From the NCBI RefSeq assembly GCF_011044495.1, contig NZ_CP049143.1, positions 7,254,001 through 7,318,000 on the forward strand: a DNA stretch of 64,000 nt. The letters run 5' to 3'. A model generated the notes under the pieces. The model was not told the origin of the DNA. It did no database searches and saw only the letters and a list, made by a program, of their open reading frames with translations. Shown piece after piece: positions 21,529 to 30,754 of this stretch. The position numbers were made by a program, and so were the translations under genes. Source of the stretch: Roseimicrobium sp. ORNL1 (GTDB lineage: Bacteria; Verrucomicrobiota; Verrucomicrobiia; Verrucomicrobiales; Verrucomicrobiaceae). Position 1 is the first letter of the stretch. Each line of letters starts with the position of its first letter.

Positions 21529-21862
21529 CTTCCTCATCACACTTTTTTAAACATTTTCGCCGGATTGGGGTGGCGGTTGACCGCCTCAGATTTGGTTATT
21601 CCATGATGCGTCGAACGTTTTCGCGTGGGCTTGTTATGCGTTCAGTAGTAGGTTTATCCAAAAGCTCGCAGTTATTCACCGTCCTTTATGCATGCGGCGA
21701 AACGACCGCATCCTGAGCGGAATAAGAGTCCGATTCGGCTGAAATCTTTGTGAGAAGACTTTTTGAGGGCCAAAATCGGGGTCTGGACCCGGCTTTTCGG
21801 GGCTCAAATGCCCGAGTTGGAACGGCCAAATCGGACGAAGAACCCGCTTCCCCTCAAAGATC

Positions 21863-22164
21863 GGGGGCATTCTTGTCCCCATCTGAGGCGTGAACGGAGT
21901 CATTGGAGGAAGAACGTCCCCATGGTGTAAGGGCATCTCGCAGGGGAGCGGCACTAGCCTCAGTGCCGGTGGTGGGCAAAATGGGGTGCGGAGCCTTTTC
22001 CTTCGAAGCTGTAAGGACGCTTCCAAGCTGTGCGCGTGGCGACGCTGCATATGACGGCACTAGGCTAGTGCCGCTCCCTGCGAAGCAGTTGCTTCGTTCG
22101 GGCGAAGGGAGGTATTGAGCGCTTTTGAGGTCGTTCGCGCCTCCATGGGGACAGGAATGCCCCC
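21863..22164. repeat. Compound (nested) inverted repeat
   Basis: Fills most of the gene-free gap between the rrn operon and the DUF1552 gene. The outer arms are 21863-21890 (GGGGGCATTCTTGTCCCC then GAGGCG) and 22138-22164 in inverted orientation. The inner arms are 21937-21970 and 22052-22084, built on GGAGCGGCACTAGCCTCAGT and its complement. Within each arm the sequence is itself palindromic (GGCACTAGCCTCAGTGCC; GGGGGCATTCTTGTCCCC). No open frame is convincing. The 22165-22285 remainder is plain spacer. Confidence 0.8.
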
Positions 22165-22285
22165 ACTCCTTGGGACAGGAGTCTCTTCACACGTAGGGGC
22201 CATTCTACCCCTTCATCTCTCTAAGCGGCATCAAGGAGCGCAGAACTTCGCGCCCCTGCTCTGCTCGGCATCACTACACACGCAC

Positions 22286-23584
22286 TCACACCAGCGCATT
22301 CATCGTCCCCGTACTGCTGGAGAACTTGTCCACCCCCACGCCCATCTGCTGCAGGAGCGTCACGAAGAGATTGCAGAGGGGCGTGTTGTTGTCGTGCTTG
22401 AAGGCGTGATGCTGCCCATGCTTGAGCCCGCCTCCTGCGAGGATCACGGGCAGGTTCGTATTGTCGTGCTTGTTGGCGTCTCCCATGTTGCTACCGAAGA
22501 GCACCATGGTGCGGTCCAACAGGCGGGAAGAGTCTTCCTTCTTGGAAGCCAGGCTCTGTATCAGGCTGGCGAGAATCACCATCTGCTGGCGGTCCGCTTC
22601 CTCAAGCTGCTTCACCTTGTCTGGCGCCTGACCGTGATGGCTGAGGCCGTGGTACCCTTCCGTGGTGTTCTCATCCCCGTGGATGTTGAAGGCGGGTGTG
22701 GCGAAGGCATCCACCATGAGTGTGACGATGCGCGTGGAATCCGACTCGAACGCGAGCTGCGCCATGGCCAGCATGAGTTCCAGCTTGTCGAAGATGCGCT
22801 TCTTGTCCTGGATGTCCGTCGGTTCCTTCTGCGAAGTCACTGGCTTGGGCTTCAGTTCCCATTCGCGGGAGGTAACCAGTCTCTCTTCCACCTCACGCAC
22901 GGAGGTGAGGTATTGATCCAGGCGCGCGCGATCCTCGCTGCCGAGCCCACGGTTCATGCCACCCATCTGCTCGCGCAGGGTGTCCAGAATGCTGCCACGT
23001 TCATCGAGACGATTGAGCTGCCGTTTCACCATCTCGGGATCGCCCTGGATGAACATGCGGCGGAACAGCGCCGTAGCACTGTCCTCCGCGGGCAGCAACA
23101 CACCGTCGCGCGTCCACGAGAGGCTCCGGTTGGCCTTGTCGATGTTCACGCCCAGGTTCAGCGAAGGAAAGCGCGTGAGCTGCCCCAGCTTCTCCACGGC
23201 GAACTGGTCGAGCGAAATCTGATTGCGGAAGCCGCTCTTGGTGGGACCACGCGCCGCCGTGAGAAAGCAGTTCTCTGCGCTATGTCCTCCATTCACATCG
23301 GGGTGCGACATGCCGCTGAAGATGCTGAACTCGCGCTTCACCTCTGCGAGCGGAGCCAGCGTGGGCGTGAGCTCATAGTCGCTCCCCGTGGCCGTGGGGA
23401 AGAAGGGCTTGGGCAGGAAGCCGAGATTGTTCGAGATGATCAGCATGCGCCGCGGCGCTGCGGTCTGCGCGGCCCGGCTGAACACCGGCGTCATGCATTC
23501 GAGCAAGGGCAGCGCGAGCGTCACTCCGGCGCCGCGAAGAAAACGACGGCGGGAGAAGGGCCGGGCGATGTGAGGGGCATTCAT
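22286..23584 (-). CDS. DUF1552 Tat-exported protein
   Basis: A 432-residue protein. The ATG at 23584 (MNAPHIARPFSRRRFLRGAG) is chosen because it begins a twin-arginine signal, SRRRFLRG; the longer frame overlaps the upstream gene. The body matches DUF1552 (PF07586): an early PRRMLIISNNLGF strand, GSDYELTPTLAPL, a GMSHPDVNGGHSAEN metal-like segment, and repeated His residues near the C-terminus (GYHGLSHHG). DUF1552 proteins are related to DUF1501 and the alkaline-phosphatase superfamily and nearly always accompany DUF1592-type cytochromes. It is the second gene of an operon, 25 bases after its partner. Predicted location is the periplasm; substrate unknown. Confidence 0.88.
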   Translation of the reverse strand: MNAPHIARPFSRRRFLRGAGVTLALPLLECMTPVFSRAAQTAAPRRMLIISNNLGFLPKPFFPTATGSDYELTPTLAPLAEVKREFSIFSGMSHPDVNGGHSAENCFLTAARGPTKSGFRNQISLDQFAVEKLGQLTRFPSLNLGVNIDKANRSLSWTRDGVLLPAEDSATALFRRMFIQGDPEMVKRQLNRLDERGSILDTLREQMGGMNRGLGSEDRARLDQYLTSVREVEERLVTSREWELKPKPVTSQKEPTDIQDKKRIFDKLELMLAMAQLAFESDSTRIVTLMVDAFATPAFNIHGDENTTEGYHGLSHHGQAPDKVKQLEEADRQQMVILASLIQSLASKKEDSSRLLDRTMVLFGSNMGDANKHDNTNLPVILAGGGLKHGQHHAFKHDNNTPLCNLFVTLLQQMGVGVDKFSSSTGTMNALV

Positions 23585-23609
23585 GGGAGAAGTATGCGCA
23601 ATACGCAGA

Positions 23610-26168
23610 TCAAGGGTTTCCGAGGAAGATGCGGCTCTGCACCAGGGCAAGGAGCAGGTCACGCACGCGGTAGCCATCTGCCGCGCAGCCATCCAGCAAG
23701 GCTTCGATTTCCCGGCGGTCTGAATAGCGCACGGGTGTGCCGGTGGCATACACGGTCAATTGTTGCAGGACATTCCGGGCAAGCTGGCGTGAATCCGCAG
23801 CGAGGATGCCCTTCAAGTCATTCACGTCTTTGAAGCTGGGACCGTTTGCGAGCTTGGCACTGGAGTCCACTGGACTGGTCAGCGTGTAGCTGAAGTCATG
23901 ACCGGCGCGATCGATGCCCGTGACGCGCTCACCTTCTTCCAAGCCACGATACCGTCCCCGCCAGCCGCCGAGGATGTCGAAGTTTTCCAAGGCAACTCCC
24001 ACGGGATCGAACTTGGCGTGGCACGTCGCGCAGGACTGCGACTTGGTATGCAACGCCAGCAGATCACGGATGGTCTTGGCACCACGGATATCTGGCTCCA
24101 CGGCGGGCACACTTGTAGGCGGTGGCGGAATCGTTCTGCCAATGAGTCGCTCGGTGACCCACGCTCCTCTGACCACAGGCGAAGTCGTGGTTCCATTCGA
24201 GCTGACCTTCAAGACTGCCGCTTGAGTAAGCAGCCCACCAAAGGGGCTCCCTGCAGGCAGTGCGACTTTCCGCAACGTGGATCCACTCATCGCGGGTAGG
24301 CCATAGTGCTTCGCGAGGCGATCATTCGCGAAGACGAAGTCCGACTTCACCAGCGCGCTCGCCGGCAGATTCTCACGAAACATTGCACTGAAAAATGTGC
24401 GCGTCTCGCGACCCATGCTCTCCACGAGATATTCATCAAAGCGGTACTCGGGGAAGAGCCGGATGTCTGGATCATCGCGCCGGATGTGTCGCAGGCTTAG
24501 CCAGTAGTCCGTGAAGCTCTTCACGAAACGCTCAAACCCGGCGCCTTCGAGAAGACGCAGCGTCTCCGCTCGCAAGGTGACCGCGTCATGAAGCTTGTCA
24601 CTGCTTGCGAGTTCCAGCAGGTGGGCATCTGGTCGCGTGTTGGCGAGGAAATGAGACAGCCTCGAAGCAAGCGCAAAGTCGTCTCTCTTCGACACGGGCT
24701 CGCGCAGGTAGATGAAGTCACCGGATGCCAGGAAGGCCTTGTATCCCGCCAGCATGGCCTCCTTGAAGGAAGCACCCTTTTCCATCCGCTGCCGGATGAG
24801 AGCGTCAAACATCTGCAAATCCTTCTCCGAAACCGGCTCACGTGCGGCGAGCTTCACAAAGCGCCGCAGCAGGCGCTTGGCCTCTGCTGCCACCTCAGCA
24901 TCTGCCGGCTTCACCTCGGTGCCGTAGGCATCAAAAAGCACGCGATGCGATGCCGGTGGCCAGTTCGGTGGCGGTAGGGGTCCCTCTACCTCCAGCCATT
25001 GCACCGCAATCCCCGGCTGGCCGCCCTCTGGAAAGGGTGGATAGCGATAGGACGGCGCCGAGCCATTCGGATTCATCGCGAGCGGCATGGGCTGGCCCAG
25101 CAGACTGTACTCAAACGACTCCCCTTCCCTCAGCCGGACGATCGTTTCGTAAACCTGGTTCTCCGGCTGGATGTCGATGATGCCACCTTCATCCCGCACT
25201 TCATTGATGATGTCCGCCCCGGCAGGTTTACGCGAACGGAAGGTCATCGGCACCGGCTCTTTGGCGGGCAGCAGGGTGAAACCTTTCTGCTGCAACACGG
25301 CGCGTGCGGAGAAGCGCACCTTGTACCGCCCGGGATGCTTCGCGACGATGTTCTTCGGATTCCCGATGTAGGGCCAGCTCGCGGAACGAAACAGCGCCAT
25401 CTCAATGCCTTCGTCTTTGGCTGCTTTCTTGATCTCCTCGTTCTCTGTCTTTCGGTCCCACTCCATGGCCTTGTTGTCACGCGCGAAGAACATCGCCTCG
25501 CGATTTCCAAACGTGCCTGTGCCGGGGAACAGATCCGTGCCCACGTTGCGCCATTTCAGGACCGGAGGCGGCGCGGCCTCGGTCACCATGGCGGCTCGTA
25601 GTGCCACCTCGGCGGCATCCAGATACGCAGCGAGCTGCACGCGCGACATGTCCAGCATCGCCGTGGTCTTATTGAAATGATGCCCTTCGCGGTCCTCCGG
25701 CAGGATGTCCCGGATGTCCAGGTCTGGGAGTTGCAACACATCGCGCAGATTCTGCTCGTACTCATCGCGATTCAGCCGCCGCATGGGTCCCCGGCCATGG
25801 GCTTTGACGTCTGCAAGGTCGGCCTCGTATAGCGCCGCATCCAGTGAGTTTACCAGGGTGGTTCGATCTACAGCCGGCAGTTCCTCTGCTTTGGGCGGCA
25901 TCTCGCCCGACTGCACCCGGTCATACACCCGTACCCAACGAAGCCGTGCGGCCGCATCCGCGAGGTCAAACGGCAGCGATGTCAGATCCAGACCACCCTT
26001 CTGCACTTCCTTGTCGTGGCATTCCAAGCAACTCTGCGAAATCATCGCCGGCACATCGGCTGCGACTGCTGATGTCAAAGGCAGCACCAGCGAGCTCAAT
26101 CCCGACAGGGAGAGGAGAAGCAGAGAGTGAGAATCGACTCTTTTGGATAGGCAAAAGGGCATGAGCAT
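23610..26168 (-). CDS. PVC-type secreted cytochrome (DUF1587/1592/1588/1585)
   Basis: An 852-residue protein with a signal peptide (hydrophobic to about residue 37). CLECH at 47-51 is a c-type heme site. RRLNRDEYEQNLRDVL is the DUF1587 hallmark. DUF1595/DUF1592 follow in the middle, DUF1588 contains a second CATCH heme-like motif followed by KFDPVGVALENFD, and a C-terminal DUF1585 block ends LLALVQSRIFLGNP. This whole architecture is restricted mainly to planctomycetes and verrucomicrobia and is thought to act in periplasmic electron transfer linked to polysaccharide or sugar oxidation; the reaction is unproven. The DUF1552 gene follows directly in the same operon. Confidence 0.92.
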   Translation of the reverse strand: MLMPFCLSKRVDSHSLLLLSLSGLSSLVLPLTSAVAADVPAMISQSCLECHDKEVQKGGLDLTSLPFDLADAAARLRWVRVYDRVQSGEMPPKAEELPAVDRTTLVNSLDAALYEADLADVKAHGRGPMRRLNRDEYEQNLRDVLQLPDLDIRDILPEDREGHHFNKTTAMLDMSRVQLAAYLDAAEVALRAAMVTEAAPPPVLKWRNVGTDLFPGTGTFGNREAMFFARDNKAMEWDRKTENEEIKKAAKDEGIEMALFRSASWPYIGNPKNIVAKHPGRYKVRFSARAVLQQKGFTLLPAKEPVPMTFRSRKPAGADIINEVRDEGGIIDIQPENQVYETIVRLREGESFEYSLLGQPMPLAMNPNGSAPSYRYPPFPEGGQPGIAVQWLEVEGPLPPPNWPPASHRVLFDAYGTEVKPADAEVAAEAKRLLRRFVKLAAREPVSEKDLQMFDALIRQRMEKGASFKEAMLAGYKAFLASGDFIYLREPVSKRDDFALASRLSHFLANTRPDAHLLELASSDKLHDAVTLRAETLRLLEGAGFERFVKSFTDYWLSLRHIRRDDPDIRLFPEYRFDEYLVESMGRETRTFFSAMFRENLPASALVKSDFVFANDRLAKHYGLPAMSGSTLRKVALPAGSPFGGLLTQAAVLKVSSNGTTTSPVVRGAWVTERLIGRTIPPPPTSVPAVEPDIRGAKTIRDLLALHTKSQSCATCHAKFDPVGVALENFDILGGWRGRYRGLEEGERVTGIDRAGHDFSYTLTSPVDSSAKLANGPSFKDVNDLKGILAADSRQLARNVLQQLTVYATGTPVRYSDRREIEALLDGCAADGYRVRDLLLALVQSRIFLGNP

Positions 26169-26300
26169 TCGGGCAACGGCCGCGGAAAATACGGCCGTCG
26201 CCCGGTGGCTTTCTCGCGGAACCGCTCCGGGCAGCGCACCAAGACCTATCCAAAATCCACTTCAGAGGTGCGCCTGCCCCCAAGAATTGGGGGCATTCAA

Positions 26301-26461
26301 AGGAGCGTGGACACTCTTGTCCGCCGTTCTGTAGCGCAGCGACCGCTTTCGTGCGGAAGCCCCTAGCGACGCCTCTGGAGCAGCTGGTGGCATGTGGCCT
26401 TGCCCGTCGGACAACAGAAAGTCTTGAATCAGGGGCAGCGGACAAGAGTGTCCACGCTCCT
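26301..26461. repeat. Long inverted repeat with 24-bp perfect arms
   Basis: Between the two PVC cytochrome operons (gene-free 26169-26548). The left arm 26301-26324 and right arm 26438-26461 are perfect inverted complements. Each arm contains the small palindrome GGACACTCTTGTCC. The 113-base centre holds further hairpins such as CCGCTTTCGTGCGG. GGGGGCAT just left of it also recurs in the element at 21863. No coding potential is seen. Confidence 0.85.
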
Positions 26462-26548
26462 GTGCCCGGTCTTTCGCGCCCTGTGCTACTCAACGCAACC
26501 ACCCGCACGCATGGCGGGTGGTTGCCATTCACTCGCAGAGCTAAGCAA

Positions 26549-27862
26549 TCACCCAAAGATCTGCGTGATCGGCTGTCCCTTGTCCGCCACGGTGAAGGGG
26601 CGCTTGCTCGGAGAATAAAGAACCGTGTCCAGCGGGATGCCCAGCGCGTAGGCCACGGTGGCGTTGAAGTCAGGGATGTTGACCTTGTTTTCCACGACCT
26701 CGAAGCCCTTCTCGTCCTTCTTGCCGAAGGCCTGGCCACCACGAATACCGCCACCCGCCATGAGGCAGGTGAAGGCTTTGGGGTGGTGATCGCGTCCGTC
26801 GTTCTGATTGATTTCGGGGGTGCGGCCGAACTCGGTGGCCAGTACCACGAGCGTTTCCTGCAACAGACCACGGGACTCAAGGTCCTGCAGCAAGGTGCTC
26901 AGGCCAGCGTCCAGTTCATCACACAACTCAGGCACGCGGATGAAGTTCGCATTGTGGGTATCCCAGTTGCCGAAGGAGACTTCCACATGACGCACACCAT
27001 GCTCGACCAGGCGGCGCGCCAGAAGGCAGCCCTGGCCGAAGGAGGAGTCGCGTCCATAGCGCGCACGAAGTTTGTCATCTTCGCTGCTGAGGTCGAAGGC
27101 CTTCAGCTCTTCGCTCTTCATCATGCGCACGGCGTCGTCATACATGTCCGAATACGCGCGCACGTTCTTCACATTGTACTTCTCCGCGAAGCCCACATCC
27201 AGCTTGTGCGCGATGGCGAGGCGGCTGTTGAAGCGATCGTCGCTGTCGGCGAACCACTTGTTCAGCTTGCTGTTGGCCACGCCGTCTTCGGGATTGTTCA
27301 CCATGAGCGGTGAGAACTTCGCCTCGAAGAAGCCGGCGCCAGGGTGGCGGCTGTCATTGCCAATCATCACGCTGCCAGGCAGGCTCGGATTGCCACGCTC
27401 CTGGAACTTCTGCAGCCACGCACCCATGGCAGGGTGGCGGATGCTGGAGCGCAGCGTGTAGCTGGTGTGCATGTAGTAGTTCCCCTGCTCATGCGCGCCC
27501 TGCGTGGAGTTCAGTGAATGAATGAGCGCCACCTTGTCCATCTGACGCGCCATCAGAGGAAGACTGTTGCTGATGCGGATGCCATCGGCGTTCGTCTTGA
27601 TGACTTCCGTCTCACCGTTCACCTCCTTGTTATCCGGACGTGGGTCGAACGTATCGAGGTGGCTCATGCCGCCCGTCATGTAGAGGTAGATGACATTGCG
27701 CGCGGTGGCGACCTGCTTCAGCGGGCTGGCTCCAGCGCCAGCGGCGAGAAGGCCCTTGCCCTGCATCTGGCTCATGAGGCCCACGCCGAGGAAGGTCTTC
27801 GCCGCACCGCTGATGAACTGGCGGCGTGAGGAGCCATCGGTGGAGTTGATGAATGCGTTCAT
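26549..27862 (-). CDS. DUF1501 exported protein
   Basis: A 437-residue DUF1501 (PF07394) protein, related to the alkaline-phosphatase/sulfatase fold. The N-terminus SSRRQFISGAAKTFLG is a Tat-like signal. YMTGGMSHLDTFDPRP is the N-terminal metal-binding signature (Asp/His), and VLATEFGRTPEINQNDGRDH with HHPKAFTCLMAGGG is the C-terminal one. It lies 63 bases downstream of the DUF1549/DUF1553 gene, its almost universal partner, and the two are presumably one operon. Predicted role: periplasmic hydrolase or metal-dependent enzyme in carbohydrate catabolism, not biochemically proven. Confidence 0.92.
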   Translation of the reverse strand: MNAFINSTDGSSRRQFISGAAKTFLGVGLMSQMQGKGLLAAGAGASPLKQVATARNVIYLYMTGGMSHLDTFDPRPDNKEVNGETEVIKTNADGIRISNSLPLMARQMDKVALIHSLNSTQGAHEQGNYYMHTSYTLRSSIRHPAMGAWLQKFQERGNPSLPGSVMIGNDSRHPGAGFFEAKFSPLMVNNPEDGVANSKLNKWFADSDDRFNSRLAIAHKLDVGFAEKYNVKNVRAYSDMYDDAVRMMKSEELKAFDLSSEDDKLRARYGRDSSFGQGCLLARRLVEHGVRHVEVSFGNWDTHNANFIRVPELCDELDAGLSTLLQDLESRGLLQETLVVLATEFGRTPEINQNDGRDHHPKAFTCLMAGGGIRGGQAFGKKDEKGFEVVENKVNIPDFNATVAYALGIPLDTVLYSPSKRPFTVADKGQPITQIFG

Positions 27863-27925
27863 TTCAGGAAAGAAGTAGAGTTGCGTTCGGAAAGGTGAAT
27901 GGTCTGCTGCGAGGTCGGGAAGCGG

Positions 27926-30373
27926 CTACTCGATGAAGAGGAACTGCCGCGTGTTCAGCACGGTCCACAGCAGGTCGCCGCGGCCTTCCGCGCCTTTGCC
28001 TTCTTCCAGAATCGGGCCCAGCATCGCCTTCTCTTCCTGGCTCGCCTTACGGGAGAGCAGGCTGAGGTATACGGTGTCGATGACTTCATCGCGATTCGCA
28101 CTCTTCACCATGTTCCGGCTGATGACCGAGTAGGGGCTGGTGAGATTGCGGAAGAGCGAGCCATTCATCATGGTGAGCGCCTGCATCACGCTGGCGTCGC
28201 GGTTCGCATTGTCCACCACCTCGCGGTCGCTCTGGCCGTAGAGGCGCAGGAAGTGGCCGTTCGGCGCAGGATTACGCAGGTCGGAAGCGCGCAGCATATT
28301 GCGATCGCGATAGTCGGCGAAGGCATTGAAGGCCTGTCGAGACGGACCCTTCGTCACGCGCCACTCGGCCATCTCGCGCTCGCGACGTTCTTTGGTCGCA
28401 TTCACCACGGCGTCACGCTGTTCCTTGAGGACATAGCCGATGGCCTCCTCCATGGTGGGGACGCGACCGAAGTGCTTCACCGCCTCCGCCACTTGATTGG
28501 CAAACTGGGCGTCGGTCTTCTTCGCAAGAGCGGCCTTGTCGTCCTGGCCGAGCTTGGCCAGCTTCTGAAAGCCCTCTTCGAAGACGATTTCATCCGCCTT
28601 GGCGTAGATCTTCGCGCGTTGGGTCTTGGCAGCGTCCTTCGCGGCGCGGATTGCCTCCTCGTCCTTGCTCTCCTTCAGTGCGGCGGTCTTGGCCTGCACG
28701 TCAGCAGTGAGTTCCTTCGTGTATTCGGACACCTTCTTGGCGCCTTCGATGAGCTCAGCCGGGGTCAACGCGGTCACGGTGCGGTCCATCCACTCGATGC
28801 GGGTGAGGCCACGCATGGTTTCCAGGTAGGTGTCGTGGCTGGCCTCATCCGGATTGTCCTTCATGAGGGTCACCAGCGAGTCCCAGATCTGCTCGGCCGT
28901 CATGCGACGCAGGAGCGGTCCCGGGAAGTGGTAGGCAGCGCCCAGCTCCACGTCCTGACCGAAAGCGGCGCGCTGATAGGTCTTCGTATTAAAGAGGATG
29001 CGCAGATACGACTTCATGTCGTAGTCCACGTCCTTCATGGTCTGCTCCAGGAACTCCATGAGCTGGGGGTTGCTGGGAACAGTGGAGTCGGTCAGCTCGT
29101 CCACCGGGTCAATGACGCCCATGCCAAAGACCTTCTTCCAGAGGCGGTTCGCCACCACGAGGGTGAAGCGCGGGTTCTCCTTCGCCGTCATCCACTGCGA
29201 ATACGCCAGGATGGGTGCCTCACCCTCCTTCGCGATCTTGCCGTCCTTGGAGAAGGAGGCGGGAATCATGGGCTCAATCGCAGCCTTGGGCTGGGCGTCC
29301 TTATACTGGTAGTCGCCCGGCAGGCGCAGGGTGCGGTCCAGTGCATACACGTGGTTGAAGCGCAGGCGGAAGATGATTTCTGTGATGGCCTTGTTCATGG
29401 GGCGGCGCTCTTCGCCCTTGATGCCCTGGGTGGTCATGAAGCGCTCCACGTCCGCCTGGTTGGCGAGGTTGTTCACGCCGGTCATGCCGTTGCTGTGGGC
29501 GGCCATCTGGTAGTAGTCCATCTGGCTCCACTTGTCGAAGGGGTGGTTGTGGCACTGCGCGCACACCATCTGCGTACCCAGGAAGATCTGGGTCGTCACC
29601 GCCATGTTATCCAGCGGCATGTTGTAGTCGCGCATGTAGTAGCCGATGGCGCCGTTCTCGTAGCTGGAGCCATCCGCCGTGAGGAGCTCACGCACCATGC
29701 GGTCGTAGGGCTTGTTCACGCGCAGGGAGTCCTTCACGTACTTGATGTACGCATTGCCGGTGTCGCGGCCCTGGCCGCCGGGGAGGATGCCGGTCTTCAC
29801 GCGCAGCACGTCCGCCCAGAAGTTGAAGAAGTTCTGCACGTACCCGTCGCTCGCCAAGAGCCTGTCGATGAGCTTGGCACGCTTGTCGGTTTCCTTGGAT
29901 TGCAGGAAGGTTTCCGTCTCCGCCTTGGTGGGCACGCGACCGGCGATGTCCAAATAAATGCGGCGCACGAAGGTCTCGTCCGTGATCTCCGCGTTCGGCT
30001 GAATCTTCTCGGCAGCCAGCTTGGCGCTCACCAGTGCATCGATCTTCGCGGCCGTCGCATTGACCTCCGGCTTCACCGTGGACTTGGCGGAAATGGAAGG
30101 CGGGGTCTTGAGGTGATCCGTCAGAGTCTGGCCAGCCTCGCGACGTTGCGCAGCCTTGGCGCCCTTTTCCTTCTTCTTGGGCTTGGCTTCGGGAGATTTG
30201 GCCCTGGCCCCCGCCGTGGCGGTCGCGGGAGCGGGGGTAGCCGGCTTGACGTCGTCCTTGGCGGTCGGGGCCGAAGCATCAGGCTTCGCCGCATTCAGGG
30301 AGCAGGCGAAGGCAAGCACCGCGCTCGCCGTGAGGGCGTTGCGCAGGGCCTTGGGGTAACGGATCTTTCTCAT
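27926..30373 (-). CDS. DUF1549/DUF1553 secreted protein
   Basis: An 815-residue exported protein with a signal peptide (to about residue 28). An Ala/Pro/Lys-rich linker (30-90) follows. DUF1549 (PF07583) includes RRIYLDIAGRVPT, and its CAQCHNHPFDKW motif is a CxxCH possible heme or metal site. DUF1553 (PF07587) covers the C-terminal half (NRLWKKVFGMGVIDPVDE and the final NTRQFLFIE). A charged Lys/Ala/Glu insertion of about 120 residues, probably coiled coil, sits inside the DUF1553 half (TKELTADVQAKTAALKESK onwards). It is first in the operon with DUF1501. Confidence 0.92.
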   Translation of the reverse strand: MRKIRYPKALRNALTASAVLAFACSLNAAKPDASAPTAKDDVKPATPAPATATAGARAKSPEAKPKKKEKGAKAAQRREAGQTLTDHLKTPPSISAKSTVKPEVNATAAKIDALVSAKLAAEKIQPNAEITDETFVRRIYLDIAGRVPTKAETETFLQSKETDKRAKLIDRLLASDGYVQNFFNFWADVLRVKTGILPGGQGRDTGNAYIKYVKDSLRVNKPYDRMVRELLTADGSSYENGAIGYYMRDYNMPLDNMAVTTQIFLGTQMVCAQCHNHPFDKWSQMDYYQMAAHSNGMTGVNNLANQADVERFMTTQGIKGEERRPMNKAITEIIFRLRFNHVYALDRTLRLPGDYQYKDAQPKAAIEPMIPASFSKDGKIAKEGEAPILAYSQWMTAKENPRFTLVVANRLWKKVFGMGVIDPVDELTDSTVPSNPQLMEFLEQTMKDVDYDMKSYLRILFNTKTYQRAAFGQDVELGAAYHFPGPLLRRMTAEQIWDSLVTLMKDNPDEASHDTYLETMRGLTRIEWMDRTVTALTPAELIEGAKKVSEYTKELTADVQAKTAALKESKDEEAIRAAKDAAKTQRAKIYAKADEIVFEEGFQKLAKLGQDDKAALAKKTDAQFANQVAEAVKHFGRVPTMEEAIGYVLKEQRDAVVNATKERREREMAEWRVTKGPSRQAFNAFADYRDRNMLRASDLRNPAPNGHFLRLYGQSDREVVDNANRDASVMQALTMMNGSLFRNLTSPYSVISRNMVKSANRDEVIDTVYLSLLSRKASQEEKAMLGPILEEGKGAEGRGDLLWTVLNTRQFLFIE

Positions 30374-30430
30374 GTCAGGGTTAAGGTGGGGCGGTGTCTG
30401 AAACTGCGTGCGTGGTGGTAATGCTGTTGG

Positions 30431-30754
30431 TCAGGCTCCTACAGGGTAAATCGGTCGAATCGAATCAGGTACGCCTCCCTTGGAAGCGGCAGGAGGAGCA
30501 GCAGCGACGTTCTTCACGCCAGCCAGTCCTCTGCGCCCGTGGGGGTTGCGCGCCGTGAAAACGAAGAGGGGGCTTCCGTCTTTCTGGTATTTTTGCACGG
30601 TGATGTGTCGACCGGGCGGTCCGGCGGGTGGCAGGGTACAAGCGAGGCTCCTGCCAGAAAGCGGGGTGTTCTCCAGCAGGGTGCGAGATGCCCGGACACG
30701 ACGCGTCGCCAAGGGCACAGCCGCCCTATTTCGTCTGCAACGACGAAACGCCAT
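30431..30754 (-). CDS. Doubtful small ORF downstream of the secretin-like gene
   Basis: A 107-residue frame that starts inside the 3' end of the secretin-like gene and covers most of the otherwise empty 30374-30725 gap. The middle (SGRSLACTLPPAGPPGR, then KDGSPLFVFTARNP) reads like real protein, but the Arg-rich beginning does not, and no family is recognised. It could be a relic of a longer gene whose 5' part is gone. Apart from this frame the gap shows no RNA gene, repeat or clear terminator. Confidence 0.25.
   Translation of the reverse strand: MAFRRCRRNRAAVPLATRRVRASRTLLENTPLSGRSLACTLPPAGPPGRHITVQKYQKDGSPLFVFTARNPHGRRGLAGVKNVAAAPPAASKGGVPDSIRPIYPVGA

Noticed and set aside
27899-30421. 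840-residue open frame antisense to the DUF1549/DUF1553 gene
   Set aside because: Composition dominated by His, Val, Leu and Arg as expected from reversed high-GC codons; the opposite strand has clear family motifs.
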